Source of the DNA: Hydractinia symbiolongicarpus
Taxonomy: Eukaryota; Cnidaria; Hydrozoa; Anthoathecata; Hydractiniidae
Assembly (NCBI RefSeq): GCF_029227915.1
Contig: NC_079884.1
Span: forward strand, 6,760,001-6,824,000
DNA length: 64,000 nt
Reading direction: 5' to 3'
A program made the position numbers and the translations under genes. The notes under the pieces were generated by a model. It did not search any database. It saw only the letters and a list, made by a program, of their open reading frames with translations, and had not been told where the DNA came from. Below, one piece after another: positions 24,940-37,056 of this stretch (position 1 is its first letter; each line of letters opens with the position of its first letter).

Positions 24940-25302
24940 TGACTTTTTCATCATAATTCTTAAATAAAGCGCTTCCACAGAGCCAAGTGTAATCGCTGAG
25001 TTTCGGCAATCATGTCAAATTAAGAAGAATGTTATTTCTTGGAGTCCATTTGTGTCATTTATGACATTGATCAGGTCACGGTCCAAATTTAGTTCAATTA
25101 AGTCCCACAGTCAATCGTTTTACTGTTAAAAGCGATGCAAACTAGTAATATCAGATAAATACATGTTGGTACGAAGATGTGACCCAACCGTTGTAACCCA
25201 AACGAATTGACACCGTTCGAAAGTCAATGAAATGTAGTTTTTGAAACTGTCGCTATTTTTTCAGCGCGCGATAACGGGTAGGATTGGTCCCACAGTAAAG
25301 AA
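24940..25302 (+). repeat. Monomer with 10-bp deletion (363 bp)
   Basis: Near 25160 the sequence reads cagataaatacatg, where other units have cagataaatatcgctaaata followed by catg. The missing ten bases lie between two copies of taaat, so replication slippage or short-repeat recombination explains it. The sister copy at 26635 keeps the full sequence. Confidence 0.88.
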
Positions 25303-26419
25303 CGACTTATTTATCTAAATTTTTAAATGAAGCGCTACCACAGCGCCCAGTGTAATCGCTGATTTCCGGCAATCACGTTAAATTAAGAAGAATTTTTTTT
25401 CTTGGAGTCCAATTGTCTCACTTTCACATTTATAAGGTCGCAGTCCATAATCAGTTCAATTACGTCCCACAGTAAATGGTTTCACTGTTAAAAGCCATAC
25501 CACCTAGTAATATCAGAAAAATATCGCTAAATACATGTTCGTACGAAGAATGTGACCCAACCGTTGTAACCCAAACGAATTGACACCGTTAGAAAGTGAA
25601 TGAAATGTAGTTTTTGAAACTGTCGCTATTTTTTCAGCGCGCGATAACGGGTAGGATTGGTCCCACAGTAAAGAACGACATATTTATCTAAATTTTCACA
25701 TGAAGCGCTACCCCAGCGCCCAGTGTAATCGCTGATTTCCGGCAATCACGTCAAAATAAAAAGAATTTTTTTTCTTGGAGTCCAATTGTCTCACTTTCAC
25801 ATTTTTAAGGTCGCAGTCCATAATCAGTTCAATTAAGTCCCACAGTCAATGGTTTCACTGTCAAAAGCCATACAACCTAGTAATATCAGAAAAATATCGC
25901 TAAATACATGTTGGTACGAGGATGTGACCCAACCGTTGTAACCCAAACGAATTGACACCGTCAGAAAGTGAATGAAATGTAGTTTTTGAAACTGTCGCTA
26001 TTTTTTCAGCGCGCGATAACGGGTAGGATTGGTCCCACAGTAAAGAACGACTTATTTATCTAAATTTTTAAATGAAGCGCTACCACAGCGCCCAGTGTAA
26101 TCGCTGATTTCCGGCAATCACGTCAAATTAAAAAGAATTTTTTTCTTGGAGTCCAATTGTCTCACTTTCACATTTATAAGGTCGCAGTCCATAATCAGTT
26201 CAATTAAGTCCCACAGTCAATCGTTTCATAGATAAAAGCGATGTAACCTAGTAATATCAGATAAATATGGCTAAATACATGTTGGTACGAATTTGTGACC
26301 CAACCGTTGTAGCTCAAACGGACTGACACCGTTAGAAAGTCAATGAAATGTATTTTTTGAAACTGTCGCTATTTCCTCAGCGCGCGATAACGGCTAGGAT
26401 TGGTCCCACCATAAAAAAA

Positions 26420-27084
26420 TGACTTTTTCATCATAATTCTTAAATAAAGCGCTTCCACAGAGCCAAGTGTAATCGCTGAGTTTCGGCAATCATGTCAAAT
26501 TAAGAAGAATGTTATTTCTTGGAGTCCATTTGTGTCATTTATGACATTGATCAGGTCACGGTCCAAATTTAGTTCAATTAAGTCCCACAGTCAATCGTTT
26601 TACTGTTAAAAGCGATGCAAACTAGTAATATCAGATAAATATCGCTAAATACATGTTGGTGCGAATATGTGACCCAACCGTTGAAACTCAAACGGACTGA
26701 CACCGTTAGAAAGTCAATGAAATGTAGTTTTTGAAACTGTCGCTATTTCTTCAGCGCGTGTAATCGCTGATTTCCGGCAATCATATCAAATTAAGAAGAA
26801 TTTTTTTTTTTTGGAGTCTATTTGTGTCCTTTATGACATTGATCAGGTCACGGTCCAAATTTAGTTCATTAAGTCCCACAGTCAATGGTTTCACTGTGAA
26901 AAGCCATACAACCTAGTAATATCAGATAAATATGGCTAAATACATGTTGGTACGAATATGTGACCCAACCGTTGTAGCTCAAACGGACTGACACCGTTAG
27001 AAAGTCAAAGAAATGTAGTTTTTGAAACTGTCGCTATTTCTTCAGCGTGCGATAATGGCTAGGATTGGTCCCACAATAAAAAAA
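26420..27084 (+). repeat. Fused monomer pair, ~82-bp deletion
   Basis: At about 26752-26762 the sequence passes straight from cttcagcgcg to tgtaatcgctg. The gataacgg islet, the cgactt start and the gcgct hairpin that normally lie between them are missing. The two units together are 665 bp rather than about 746 bp. The same junction occurs at 34131 and 36287, with the same flanking variants on its left side (gttttactgttaaaagcgatg). Confidence 0.9.
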
Positions 27085-27457
27085 TGACTTTTTTATCATA
27101 ATTCTTAAATAAAGCGCTTCCACAGAGCCAAGTGTAATCGCTGAGTTTCGGCAATCATGTCAAATTAAGAAGAATGTTATTTCTTGGAGTCCAATTGTCT
27201 CACTTTCACATTTATAAGGTCACAGTCCAAAATCAGTTCAATTAAGTACCACAGTCAATCGTTTCACTGTTAAAAGTCCACACAACCTAGTAATATCAGA
27301 AAAATATCGCCAAATACATGTTGCTACGAAGATGTGACCCAACCGTTGTAACCCAAACGAATTGACACCGTTCGAAAGTCAATGAAATGTAGTTTTTGAA
27401 ACTGTCGCTATTTTTTCAGCGCGCGATAACGGGTAGGATTGGTCCCACAGTAAAGAA
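27085..27457 (+). repeat. Single monomer between HOR blocks
   Basis: One unit with aaataaagcgcttccac, gagtttcgg and gttatttcttgg. It is closest to units at 20835, 23822 and 31191. It links the fused pair on its left to the six-unit block on its right. Confidence 0.75.
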
Positions 27458-29696
27458 CGACTTATTTATCTAAATTTTTAAATAAAGCGCTACCACAGCG
27501 CCCAGTGTAATCGCTGATTTCCGGCAATCATGTCAAATTAAGAAGAATTTTTTTTTTGGAGTCCAATTGTCTCATTTATCACACTTATCAGGGCACAGTC
27601 CAAAGTTAGTGTAATTAAGTCCTACAGTCAATCGTTTCATTGTTAAAAGCGATGCAACCTAGTAATATCAGACAAATATCGCTAAATATATGTTGGTACG
27701 AATATGTGACCCAACCGTTGTAACTCAAACGGATTGACACTGTTAGAAAGTCAATGAAATGTAGTTTTTGAAACTGTCGTTATTTCTTCAGCGCGCAATA
27801 ACGGACAGGATTGGTCCCACAGTAAAAAACGACTTATTTATCTAATTTTTTTAAGTGAAGCGCTACCACTGCGCCCAGTGTAATCGCTGATTTCCGGCAA
27901 TCATATCAAATTAAGAAGAATTTTTTTTTTTGAAGTCCATTTGTGTCCTTTATGACATTGATCAGGTCACGGTCCAAATTTAGTTCAATAAAGTCCCACA
28001 GTCAATGGTTTCATTGTTAAAAGCCATACAACCTAGTAATATCTGAAAAATATTGCTAAATACATGTTCGTACGAAGATGTGACCCAACCGTTGTAACCC
28101 AAACGAATTGACACCGTTAGAAAGTGAATGAAATGTAGTTTTTGAAACTGTCGCTATTTTTTCAGCGCGCGATAACGGGTAGGATTGGTCCCACAGTAAA
28201 GAACGACTTATTTATCTAAATTTTTAAATGAAGCGCTACCACAGCGCCCAGTGTAATTGCTGATTTCCGGCAATCACGTCAAATTAAAAAGAATTTTTTT
28301 TCTTGGAGTCCAATTGTCTCACTTTCACATTTATAAGGTCGCAGTCCATAATCAGTTCAATTAAGTCCCACAGTCAATGGTTTCACTGTTAAAAGCCATA
28401 CTACCTAGTAATATCAGAAAGATATCGCTAAATACATGTTGGTACGAATATGTGACCCAACCGTTGTAACTCAAACGGATTGACATCGTTAGAAAGTCAA
28501 TGAAATGTAGTTTTTGAAACTTTCGCTATTTCTTCAGCGCACGATAATGGCTAGGGTTGGTCCCACAATAAAAAAATGACTTTTTTATCATAATTCTTAA
28601 ATGAAGCGCTACCACAGAGCCAAGTGTAATCGCCGAGTTTAGGCAATCATGTCAAATTAAGAAGAATGTTTTTTCTTGGAGTCCAATTGTCTCCTTTATT
28701 ACATTTATCAGGTGACAGTCCAAAGTTAGCTCAATTAAGTCCCACAGTCAATCGTTTCATAGTTAAAAGCGATGCAACCTAGTAATATCAGATAAATATG
28801 GCTACATACATGTTGGTACGAATATGTGACCCAACCGTTGTAGCTCAAACGGACTGAAACCGTAAGAAAGTCAATGAAATGTAGTTTTTGAAACTGTTGC
28901 TATTTCTTCAGCGCGCGATAACGGCTAGGATTGGTCCCACAATAAAAAAATGACTTTTTTATCATAATTCTTAAATAAAGCGCTTCCACAGAGCCCAGTG
29001 TAATCGCTGAGTTTCGGCAATCATTTCAAATTAAGAAGAATGTTATTTCTTGGAGTCCAATTGTCTCTCTTTCACATTTATAAGGTCACAGTCCAAAATC
29101 AGTTCAATTAAGTACCACAGTCAATCGTTTCACTGTTAAAAGTCCACACAACCTAGTAATATCAGAAAAATATCGCTAAATACATGTTGGTACGAAGATG
29201 TGACCCAACCGTTGTAACCCAAACGAATTGACACCGTTCGAAAGTCAATGTAATGTAGTTTTTGAAACTGTCGCTATTTTTTCAGCGCGCGATAACGGGT
29301 AGGATTGGTCCCACAGTAAAGAACGACTTATTTATCTAAATTTTTAAATGAAGCGCTACCACAGCGCCCAGTGTAATTGCTGATTTCCGGCAATCATGTC
29401 AAATTAAGAAGAAATTTTTTTTTGGAGTCCATTTGTGTCCTTTATGACATTGATCAGGTCACGGTCCAAATTTAGTTCAATGAAGTCCCACAGTCAATCG
29501 TTTCACTGTTAAAAGCGATGCAAACTAGTAATATCAGATAAATATCGCTAAATACATGTTGGTACGAATATGTGACCCAACCGTTGTAACTAAAAACGGA
29601 TTGACACCGTTAGAAAGTCAATGAAATGTAGTTTTTGAAACTGTCGCTATTTTTTCAGCGCGCGATAACGGGTAGGATTGGTCCCACAGTAAGGAG
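27458..29696 (+). repeat. Diverged six-unit block, copy 1 (~2239 bp)
   Basis: Units at 27458, 27830, 28204, 28578, 28951 and 29324 match those at 29697-31564 in order. The cactgcgccc marker is at 27867 and 30107 (2240 bp apart). The copies differ at many single positions (for example gtgtaattgctg versus gtgtaattgttg, and ggagtccaattg versus ggagacgaattg), so this pair is older than the 2987-bp pair. Confidence 0.75.
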
Positions 29697-31934
29697 CGAC
29701 TTATTTATCTAAATTTTTAAATAAAGCGCTACCACAGCGCCCAGTGTAATCGCTGATTTCCGGCAATCATGTCAAATTAAGAAGAATGTTTTTTCTTGGA
29801 GACGAATTGTCTCATTTATCACACTTATCAGGGCACAGTCCAAAGTTAGTGTAATTAAGTCCTACAGTCAATCGTTTCATTGTTAAAAGCGATGCAACCT
29901 AGTAATATCAGACAAATATCGCTAAATATATGTTGGTACGAATATGTGACCCAACCGTTGTAACTCAAACGGATTGACACCGTTAGAAAGTCAATGAAAT
30001 GTAGTTTTTGAAACTGTCGTTATTTCTTCAGCGCGCGATAACGGGCAGGATTGGTCCCACAGTAAAAAACGACTTATTTATATAATTTTTTTAAGTGAAG
30101 CGCTACCACTGCGCCCAGTGTAATCGCTGATTTCCGGCAATCATATCAAATTAAGAAGAATTTTTTTTTTTGGAGTCCATTTGTGTCCTTTATGACATTG
30201 ATCAGGTCACGGTCCAAATTTAGTTCAATTAAGTCCCACAGTCAATGGTTTCACTGTTAAAAGCCATACAACCTAGTAATATCAGAAAAATATCGCTAAA
30301 TACATGTTCGTACGAAGATGTGACCCAACCGTTGTAACCCAAACGAATTGACACCGTTAGAAAGTGAATGAAATGTAGTTTTTGAAACTGTCGCTATTTT
30401 TTCAGCGCGCGATAACGGGTAGGATTGGTCCCACAGTAAAAAACGACTTATTTATCTAATTTTTTAAATGAAGCGCTACCACAGCGCCCAGTGTAATTGT
30501 TGATTTCCGGCAATCACGTCAAATTAAAAAGAATTTTTTTTCTTGGAGTCCAATTGTCTCACTTTCACATTTATACGGTCGCAGTCCATAATCAGTTCAA
30601 TTAAGTCCCACAGTCAATGGTTTCAATGTTAAAAGCCATACAACCTAGTAATATCAGAAAAATATCGCTACATACATGTTGGTACGAATATGTGACCCAA
30701 CCGTTGTAACTCAAACGGATTGACATCGTTAGAAAATCAATGAAATGTAGTTTTTGAAACTGTCGCTATTTCCTCAGCGCACGATAATGGCTAGGATTGG
30801 TCCCACGATAAAAAAATAACTTTTTTATCATAATTCTTAAATGAAGCGCTACCACAGAGCCAAGTGTAATCGCCGAGTATAGGCAATCATGTCAAATTAA
30901 GAAGAATGTTTTTTCTTGGAGTCCAATTGTCTCCTTTATTACATTTATCAGGTGACAGTCCAAAGTTAGCTCAATTAAGTCCCACAGTCAATCGTTTCAT
31001 AGTTAAAAGCGATGCAACCTAGTAATATCAGATAAGTATGGCTACATACATATTGGTACGAATATGTGACCCAACCGTTGTAGCTCAAACGGACTGACAC
31101 CGTTAGAAAGTCAATGAAATGTAGTTTTTGAAACTGTCGCTATTTCTTCAGCGCGCAATAACGGCTAGGATTGGTCCCACAATAAAAAAATGACTTTTTT
31201 ATCATAATTCTTAAATAAAGCGCTTCCACAGGGCCCAGTGTAATCGCTGAGTTTCGGCAATCATGTCAAATTAAGAAGAATGTTATTTCTTGGAGTCCAA
31301 TTGTCTCACTTTCACATTTATAAGGTCACAGTCCAAAATCAGTTCAATTAAGTACCACAGTCAATCGTTTCACTGTTAAAAGTCCACACAACCTAGTAAT
31401 ATCAGAAAAATATCGCTAAATACATGTTGGTACGAAGATGTGACCCAACCGTTGTAACCCAAACGAATTGACACCGTTCGAAAGTCAATGAAATGTAGTT
31501 TTTGAAACTGTAGCTATTTTTTCAGCGCGCGATAACGGGTAGGATTGGTCCCACAGTAAAGAACGACTTATTTATCTAAATTTTTAAATGAAGCGCTACC
31601 ACAGCGCCCAGTGTAATCGCTGATTTCCGGCAATCACGTTAAATTAAGAAGAATTTTTTTTCTTGGAGTCCAATTGTCTCACTTTCACATTTATAAGGTC
31701 GCAGTCCATAATCAGTTCAATTACGTCCCACAGTAAATGGTTTCACTGTTAAAAGCCATACAACCTAGTAATATCAGAAAAATATCGCTAAATACATGTT
31801 GGTACGAATATGTGACCCAACCGTTGTAACTAAAACGGATTGACACCGTTAGAAAGTCAATGAAATGTAGCTTTGAAACTGTCGCTATTTCTTCAGCTCG
31901 CGATAACGGACAGGATTGGTCCCACAGTAAAGAA
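29697..31934 (+). repeat. Six-unit block, copy 2; displaced copy of part of the 2987-bp HOR
   Basis: Units at 29697, 30070, 30444, 30817, 31191 and 31564 follow the same order as 22328, 22701, 23075, 23448, 23822 and 24195, at a constant offset of 7369 bp. Shared marks include aggagcgactt at the first unit, ggagacgaattg, cactgcgccc, gtgtaattgttg and gttatttcttgg. The block thus belongs to the eight-unit HOR family but lacks two of its units. The unit at 30817 starts with taactt instead of tgactt. Confidence 0.78.
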
Positions 31935-32744
31935 CCACTTATTTATCTAATTTTTTTAAGTGAAGCGCTACCACAGCGCCCAATGTAATCGCTGATTTCC
32001 GGCAATCATGTCAAATTAAGAAGAATTTTTTTTTGGAGTCCATTTGTGTCATTTATGACATTGATCAGGTCACGGTCCAAATTTAGTTCAATTAAGTCCC
32101 ACAGTCAATGGTTTCACTGTTAAAAGCCATACAACCTAGTAATATCAGAAAAATATAAATACATGTTCGTACGAAGAATGTGACCCAACCGTTGTAACCC
32201 AAACGAATTGACACCGTTAGAAAGTGAATGAAATGTAGTTTTTAAAACTGTCGCTATTTTTTCAGCGCGCGATAACGGGTAGGATTGGTCCCACAGTAAA
32301 GAACGACTTATTTATCTAAATTTTTAAATGAAGCGCTACCACAGCGCCCAGTGTAATCGCTGATTTCCGGCAATCACGTCAAATTAAAAAGAATTTTTTT
32401 TTTGGAGTCCAATTGTCTCACTTTCACATTTTTAAGGTCGCAGTCCATAATCAGTTCAATAAAGTCCCACAGTCAATGGTTTCACTGCTAAAAGCCATAC
32501 AACCTAGTAATATCTGAAAAATATCGCTAAATACATGTTGGTACGAATATGTGACCCAACCGTTGTAACTCAAACGGATTGACATCGTTAGAGAGTCAAT
32601 GAAATGTAGTTTTTGAAACTGTCGCTATTTCCTCAGCGCACGATAATGGCTAGGATTGGTCCCACAATAAAAAAATGACTTTTTTATCATAATTCTTAAA
32701 TGAAGCGCTACCACAGAGCCAAGTGTAACCGCCGAGTTTAGGCA
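31935..32744 (+). repeat. Two monomers linking HOR blocks
   Basis: The unit at 31935 begins with the variant ccactt and loses four bases (cgct) near 32156. The unit at 32304 has ttttttttttgg and ggtttcactgctaaaagcc. Neither belongs to a clear local tandem copy. Both resemble members of the six-unit family on either side. Confidence 0.7.
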
Positions 32745-32769
32745 ATCATGTCAAATTAAGAAGAATGTT

Positions 32770-33517
32770 TTTTCTTGGAGTCCAATTGTCTCCTTTATTA
32801 CATTTATCAGGTGACAGTCCAAAGTTAGCTCAATTAAGTCCCACAGTCAATCGTTTCATAGTTAAAAGCGATGCAACCTAGTAATATCAGATAAATATGG
32901 CTAAATACATGTTGGTACGAATTTGTGAACCAACCGTTGTAGCTCAAACGGACTGACACCGTTAGAAAGTCAATGAAATGTATTTTTTGAAACTGTCGCT
33001 ATTTCTTCAGCGCGCGATAACGGCTAGGATTGGTCCTACCATAAAAAAATGACTTTTTCACCATAATTCATAAATAAAGCGCTTCCACAGAGCCAAGTGT
33101 AATCGCTGAGTTTCGGCAATCATGTCAAATTAAGAAGAATGTTATTTCTTGGAGTCCAATTGTCTCCTTTATTACATTTATCAGGTGACAGTCCAAAGTT
33201 AGCTCAATTAAGTCCCACAGTCAATCGTTTCATAGTTAAAAGCGATGCAACCTAGTAATATCAGATAAATATGGCTAAATACATGTTGGTACGAATTTGT
33301 GACCCAACCGTTGTAGCTCAAACGGACTGACACCGTTAGAAAGTCAATGAAATGTATTTTTTGAAACTGTCGCTATTTCTTCAGCGCGCGATAACGGCTA
33401 GGATTGGTCCTACCATAAAAAAATGACTTTTTCACCATAATTCTTAAATAAAGCGCTTCCACAGAGCCAAGTGTAATCGCTGAGTTTCGGCAATCATGTC
33501 AAATTAAGAAGAATGTT
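32770..33517 (+). repeat. Single-unit tandem duplication, period 374 bp
   Basis: The marker tggtcctacc occurs at 33031 and 33405, 374 bp apart. The run that includes gaatttgtga, gtagctcaaacgg, gtattttttgaaac and the unusual cttttcaccataatt is repeated with it. This small duplication lies inside copy 1 of the 2156-bp HOR and is also present in copy 2 (35187 and 35561), so it came before that larger duplication. Confidence 0.85.
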
Positions 33518-33796
33518 ATTTCTTGGAGTCCAATTGTCTCACTTTCACATTTATAAGGTCACAGTCCAAAATCAGTTCAATTAAGTACCACAGTCAATCG
33601 TTTCACTGTTAAAAGTCCACACAACCTAGTAATATCAGAAAAATATCGCTAAATACATGTTGGTACGAAGATGTGACCCAACCGTTGTAACCCAAACGAA
33701 TTGACACCGTTCGAAAGTCAATGAAATGTAGTTTTTGAAACTGTCGCTATTTTTTCAGCGCGCGATAACGGGTAGGATTGGTCCCACAGTAAAGAA

Positions 33797-34458
33797 CGAC
33801 TTATTTATCTAAATTTTTAAATGAAGCGCTACCACAGCGCCCAGTGTAATCGCTGATTTCCGGAAATCATGTCAAATTAAGAAGAATTTTTTTTTGCAGT
33901 CCATTTGTGCCATTTATGACATTGATCAGGTCACGGTCCAAATTTAGTTCAATTAAGTCCCACAGTCAATCGTTTTACTGTTAAAAGCGATGCAAACTAG
34001 TAATATCAGATAAATATCGCTAAATACATGTTGGTACGAATATGTGACCCAACTGTTGAAACTCAAACGGACTGACACCGTTAGAAAGTCAATGAAATGT
34101 AGTTTTTGAAACTGTCGCTATTTCTTCAGCGCGTGTAATCGCTGATTTCCGGCAATCATATCAAATTAAGAAGAATTTTTTTTTTTGGAGTCCATTTGTG
34201 TCCTTTATGACATTGATCAGGTCACGGTCCAAATTTAGTTCAATTAAGTCCCACAGTCAATGGTTTTACTGTTAAAAGCCATACAACCTAGTAATATCAG
34301 ATAAATATGGCTAAATACATGTTCGTACGAAGATGTGACCCAACCGTTGTAGCTCAAACGGACTGACACCGTTAGAAAGTAAATGAAATGTAGTTTTTGA
34401 AACTGTCGCTATTTCTTCAGCGCGCGATAACGGGTAGAATTGGTCCCACAGTAAAGAA
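33797..34458 (+). repeat. Fused monomer pair, second instance of the ~82-bp deletion
   Basis: The junction cttcagcgcg-tgtaatcgctg lies at about 34126-34140. The pair spans 661-662 bp. Its left unit shares with 26420 the gttttactgttaaaagcgatg variant, which supports descent from one deletion event rather than independent losses. Confidence 0.88.
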
Positions 34459-34900
34459 CGACTTATTTATCTAAATTTTTAAATGAAGCGCTACCACAGC
34501 GCCCAGTGTAATCGCTGATTTCCGGCAATCACGTCAAATTAAAAATAATTTTTTTTCTTGGAGTCCAATTGTCTCACATTCACATTTTTAAGGTCGCAGT
34601 CCATAATCAGTTCAATTAAGTCCCACAGTCAATGGTTTCACTGCTAAAAGCCATACAACCTAGTAATATCAGAAAAATATCGCTAAATACATGTTGGTAC
34701 GAATATGTGACCCAACCGTTGTAACTCAAACGGATTGACATCGTTAGAAAGTCAATGAAATGTAGTTTTTGAAACTGTCGCTATTTCCTTAGCGTACGAT
34801 AATGGCTAGGATTGGTCCCACAATAAAAAAATGACTTTTTTTTCATAATTCTTAAATGAAGCGCTACCACAGAGCCAAGTGTAATCGCCGAGTTTAGGCA

Positions 34901-37056
34901 ATCATGTCAAATTAAGAAGAATGTTTTTTCTTGGAGTCCAATTGTCTCCTTTATTACATTTATCAGGTGACAGTCCAAAGTTAGCTCAATTAAGTCCCAC
35001 AGTCAATCGTTTCATAGTTAAAAGCGATGCAACCTAGTAATATCAGATAAATATGGCTAAATACATGTTGGTACGAATTTGTGAACCAACCGTTGTAGCT
35101 CAAACGGACTGACACCGTTAGAAAGTCAATGAAATGTATTTTTTGAAACTGTCGCTATTTCTTCAGCGCGCGATAACGGCTAGGATTGGTCCTACCATAA
35201 AAAAATGACTTTTTCACCATAATTCATAAATAAAGCGCTTCCACAGAGCCAAGTGTAATCGCTGAGTTTCGGCAATCATGTCAAATTAAGAAGAATGTTA
35301 TTTCTTGGAGTCCAATTGTCTCCTTTATTACATTTATCAGGTGACAGTCCAAAGTTAGCTCAATTAAGTCCCACAGTCAATCGTTTCATAGTTAAAAGCG
35401 ATGCAACCTAGTAATATCAGATAAATATGGCTAAATACATGTTGGTACGAATTTGTGACCCAACCGTTGTAGCTCAAACGGACTGACACCGTTAGAAAGT
35501 CAATGAAATGTATTTTTTGAAACTGTCGCTATTTCTTCAGCGCGCGATAACGGCTAGGATTGGTCCTACCATAAAAAAATGACTTTTTCACCATAATTCT
35601 TAAATAAAGCGCTTCCACAGAGCCAAGTGTAATCGCTGAGTTTCGGCAATCATGTCAAATTAAGAAGAATGTTATTTCTTGGAGTCCAATTGTCTCACTT
35701 TCACATTTATAAGGTCACAGTCCAAAATCAGTTCAATTAAGTACCACAGTCAATCGTTTCACTGTTAAAAGTCCACACAACCTAGTAATATCAGAAAAAT
35801 ATCGCTAAATACATGTTGGTACGAAGATGTGACCCAACCGTTGTAACCCAAACGAATTGACACCGTTCGAAAGTCAATGAAATGTAGTTTTTGAAACTGT
35901 CGCTATTTTTTCAGCGCGCGATAACGGGTAGGATTGGTCCCACAGTAAAGAACGACTTATTTATCTAAATTTTTAAATGAAGCGCTACCACAGCGCCCAG
36001 TGTAATCGCTGATTTCCGGAAATCATGTCAAATTAAGAAGAATTTTTTTTTGCAGTCCATTTGTGCCATTTATGACATTGATCAGGTCACGGTCCAAATT
36101 TAGTTCAATTAAGTCCCACAGTCAATCGTTTTACTGTTAAAAGCGATGCAAACTAGTAATATCAGATAAATATCGCTAAATACATGTTGGTACGAATATG
36201 TGACCCAACTGTTGAAACTCAAACGGACTGACACCGTTAGAAAGTCAATGAAATGTAGTTTTTGAAACTGTCGCTATTTCTTCAGCGCGTGTAATCGCTG
36301 ATTTCCGGCAATCATATCAAATTAAGAAGAATTTTTTTTTTTGGAGTCCATTTGTGTCCTTTATGACATTGATCAGGTCACGGTCCAAATTTAGTTCAAT
36401 TAAGTCCCACAGTCAATGGTTTTACTGTTAAAAGCCATACAACCTAGTAATATCAGATAAATATGGCTAAATACATGTTCGTACGAAGATGTGACCCAAC
36501 CGTTGTAGCTCAAACGGACTGACACCGTTAGAAAGTAAATGAAATGTAGTTTTTGAAACTGTCGCTATTTCTTCAGCGCGCGATAACGGGTAGAATTGGT
36601 CCCACAGTAAAGAACGACTTATTTATCTAAATTTTTAAATGAAGCGCTACCACAGCGCCCAGTGTAATCGCTGATTTCCGGCAATCACGTCAAATTAAAA
36701 AGAATTTTTTTTCTTGGAGTCCAATTGTCTCACATTCACATTTTTAAGGTCGCAGTCCATAATCAGTTCAATTAAGTCCCACAGTCAATGGTTTCACTGC
36801 TAAAAGCCATACAACCTAGTAATATCAGAAAAATATCGCTAAATACATGTTGGTACGAATATGTGACCCAACCGTTGTAACTCAAACGGATTGACATCGT
36901 TAGAAAGTCAATGAAATGTAGTTTTTGAAACTGTCGCTATTTCCTTAGCGTACGATAATGGCTAGGATTGGTCCCACAATAAAAAAATGACTTTTTTTTC
37001 ATAATTCTTAAATGAAGCGCTACCACAGAGCCAAGTGTAATCGCCGAGTTTAGGCA
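34901..37056 (+). repeat. Six-unit HOR, copy 2 (2156 bp)
   Basis: Tandem copy of the preceding block. I noticed only rare differences, such as aaaaataatt near 34545 against aaaaagaatt one period on. After about 37230 the sequence has gaatatgtgaccc where the repeat would demand gaatttgtgaacc, so the duplicated segment has ended by there. Confidence 0.88.
35953..36614 (+). repeat. Fused monomer pair, third instance of the ~82-bp deletion
   Basis: Same junction at about 36282-36296, carried here as part of copy 2 of the 2156-bp HOR. The pair is 662 bp long. Confidence 0.88.

Larger units (their letters stand above)
24568..27084 (+). repeat. Four-unit duplication, period 1480 bp, second copy incomplete
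   Basis: Units at 24568 and 24940 match units at 26048 and 26420. The marker tcgtttcatagataaaagcg is at 24741 and 26221, and gtaatttgtg-like and tggtcccaccataaaa variants are also shared. The first copy has a 10-bp deletion near 25160 that the second lacks. The unit at 25303 instead resembles 24195, 1108 bp upstream (cgttaaattaag, acgtcccacagtaaatgg, gaagaatgtg). The second copy runs into a fused unit at about 26756. Confidence 0.8.
32745..34900 (+). repeat. Six-unit HOR, copy 1 (2156 bp, contains a fused pair)
   Basis: Copies are offset by exactly 2156 bp. The fused junction gcgtgtaatc is at 34131 and 36287, atttgtgaac is at 32921 and 35077, and the rare gtagaattggtccc follows at the same spacing. 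Six units would give about 2238 bp; the shortfall is the ~82-bp deletion carried in each copy. The edges are known only to about 150 bp. Confidence 0.88.
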
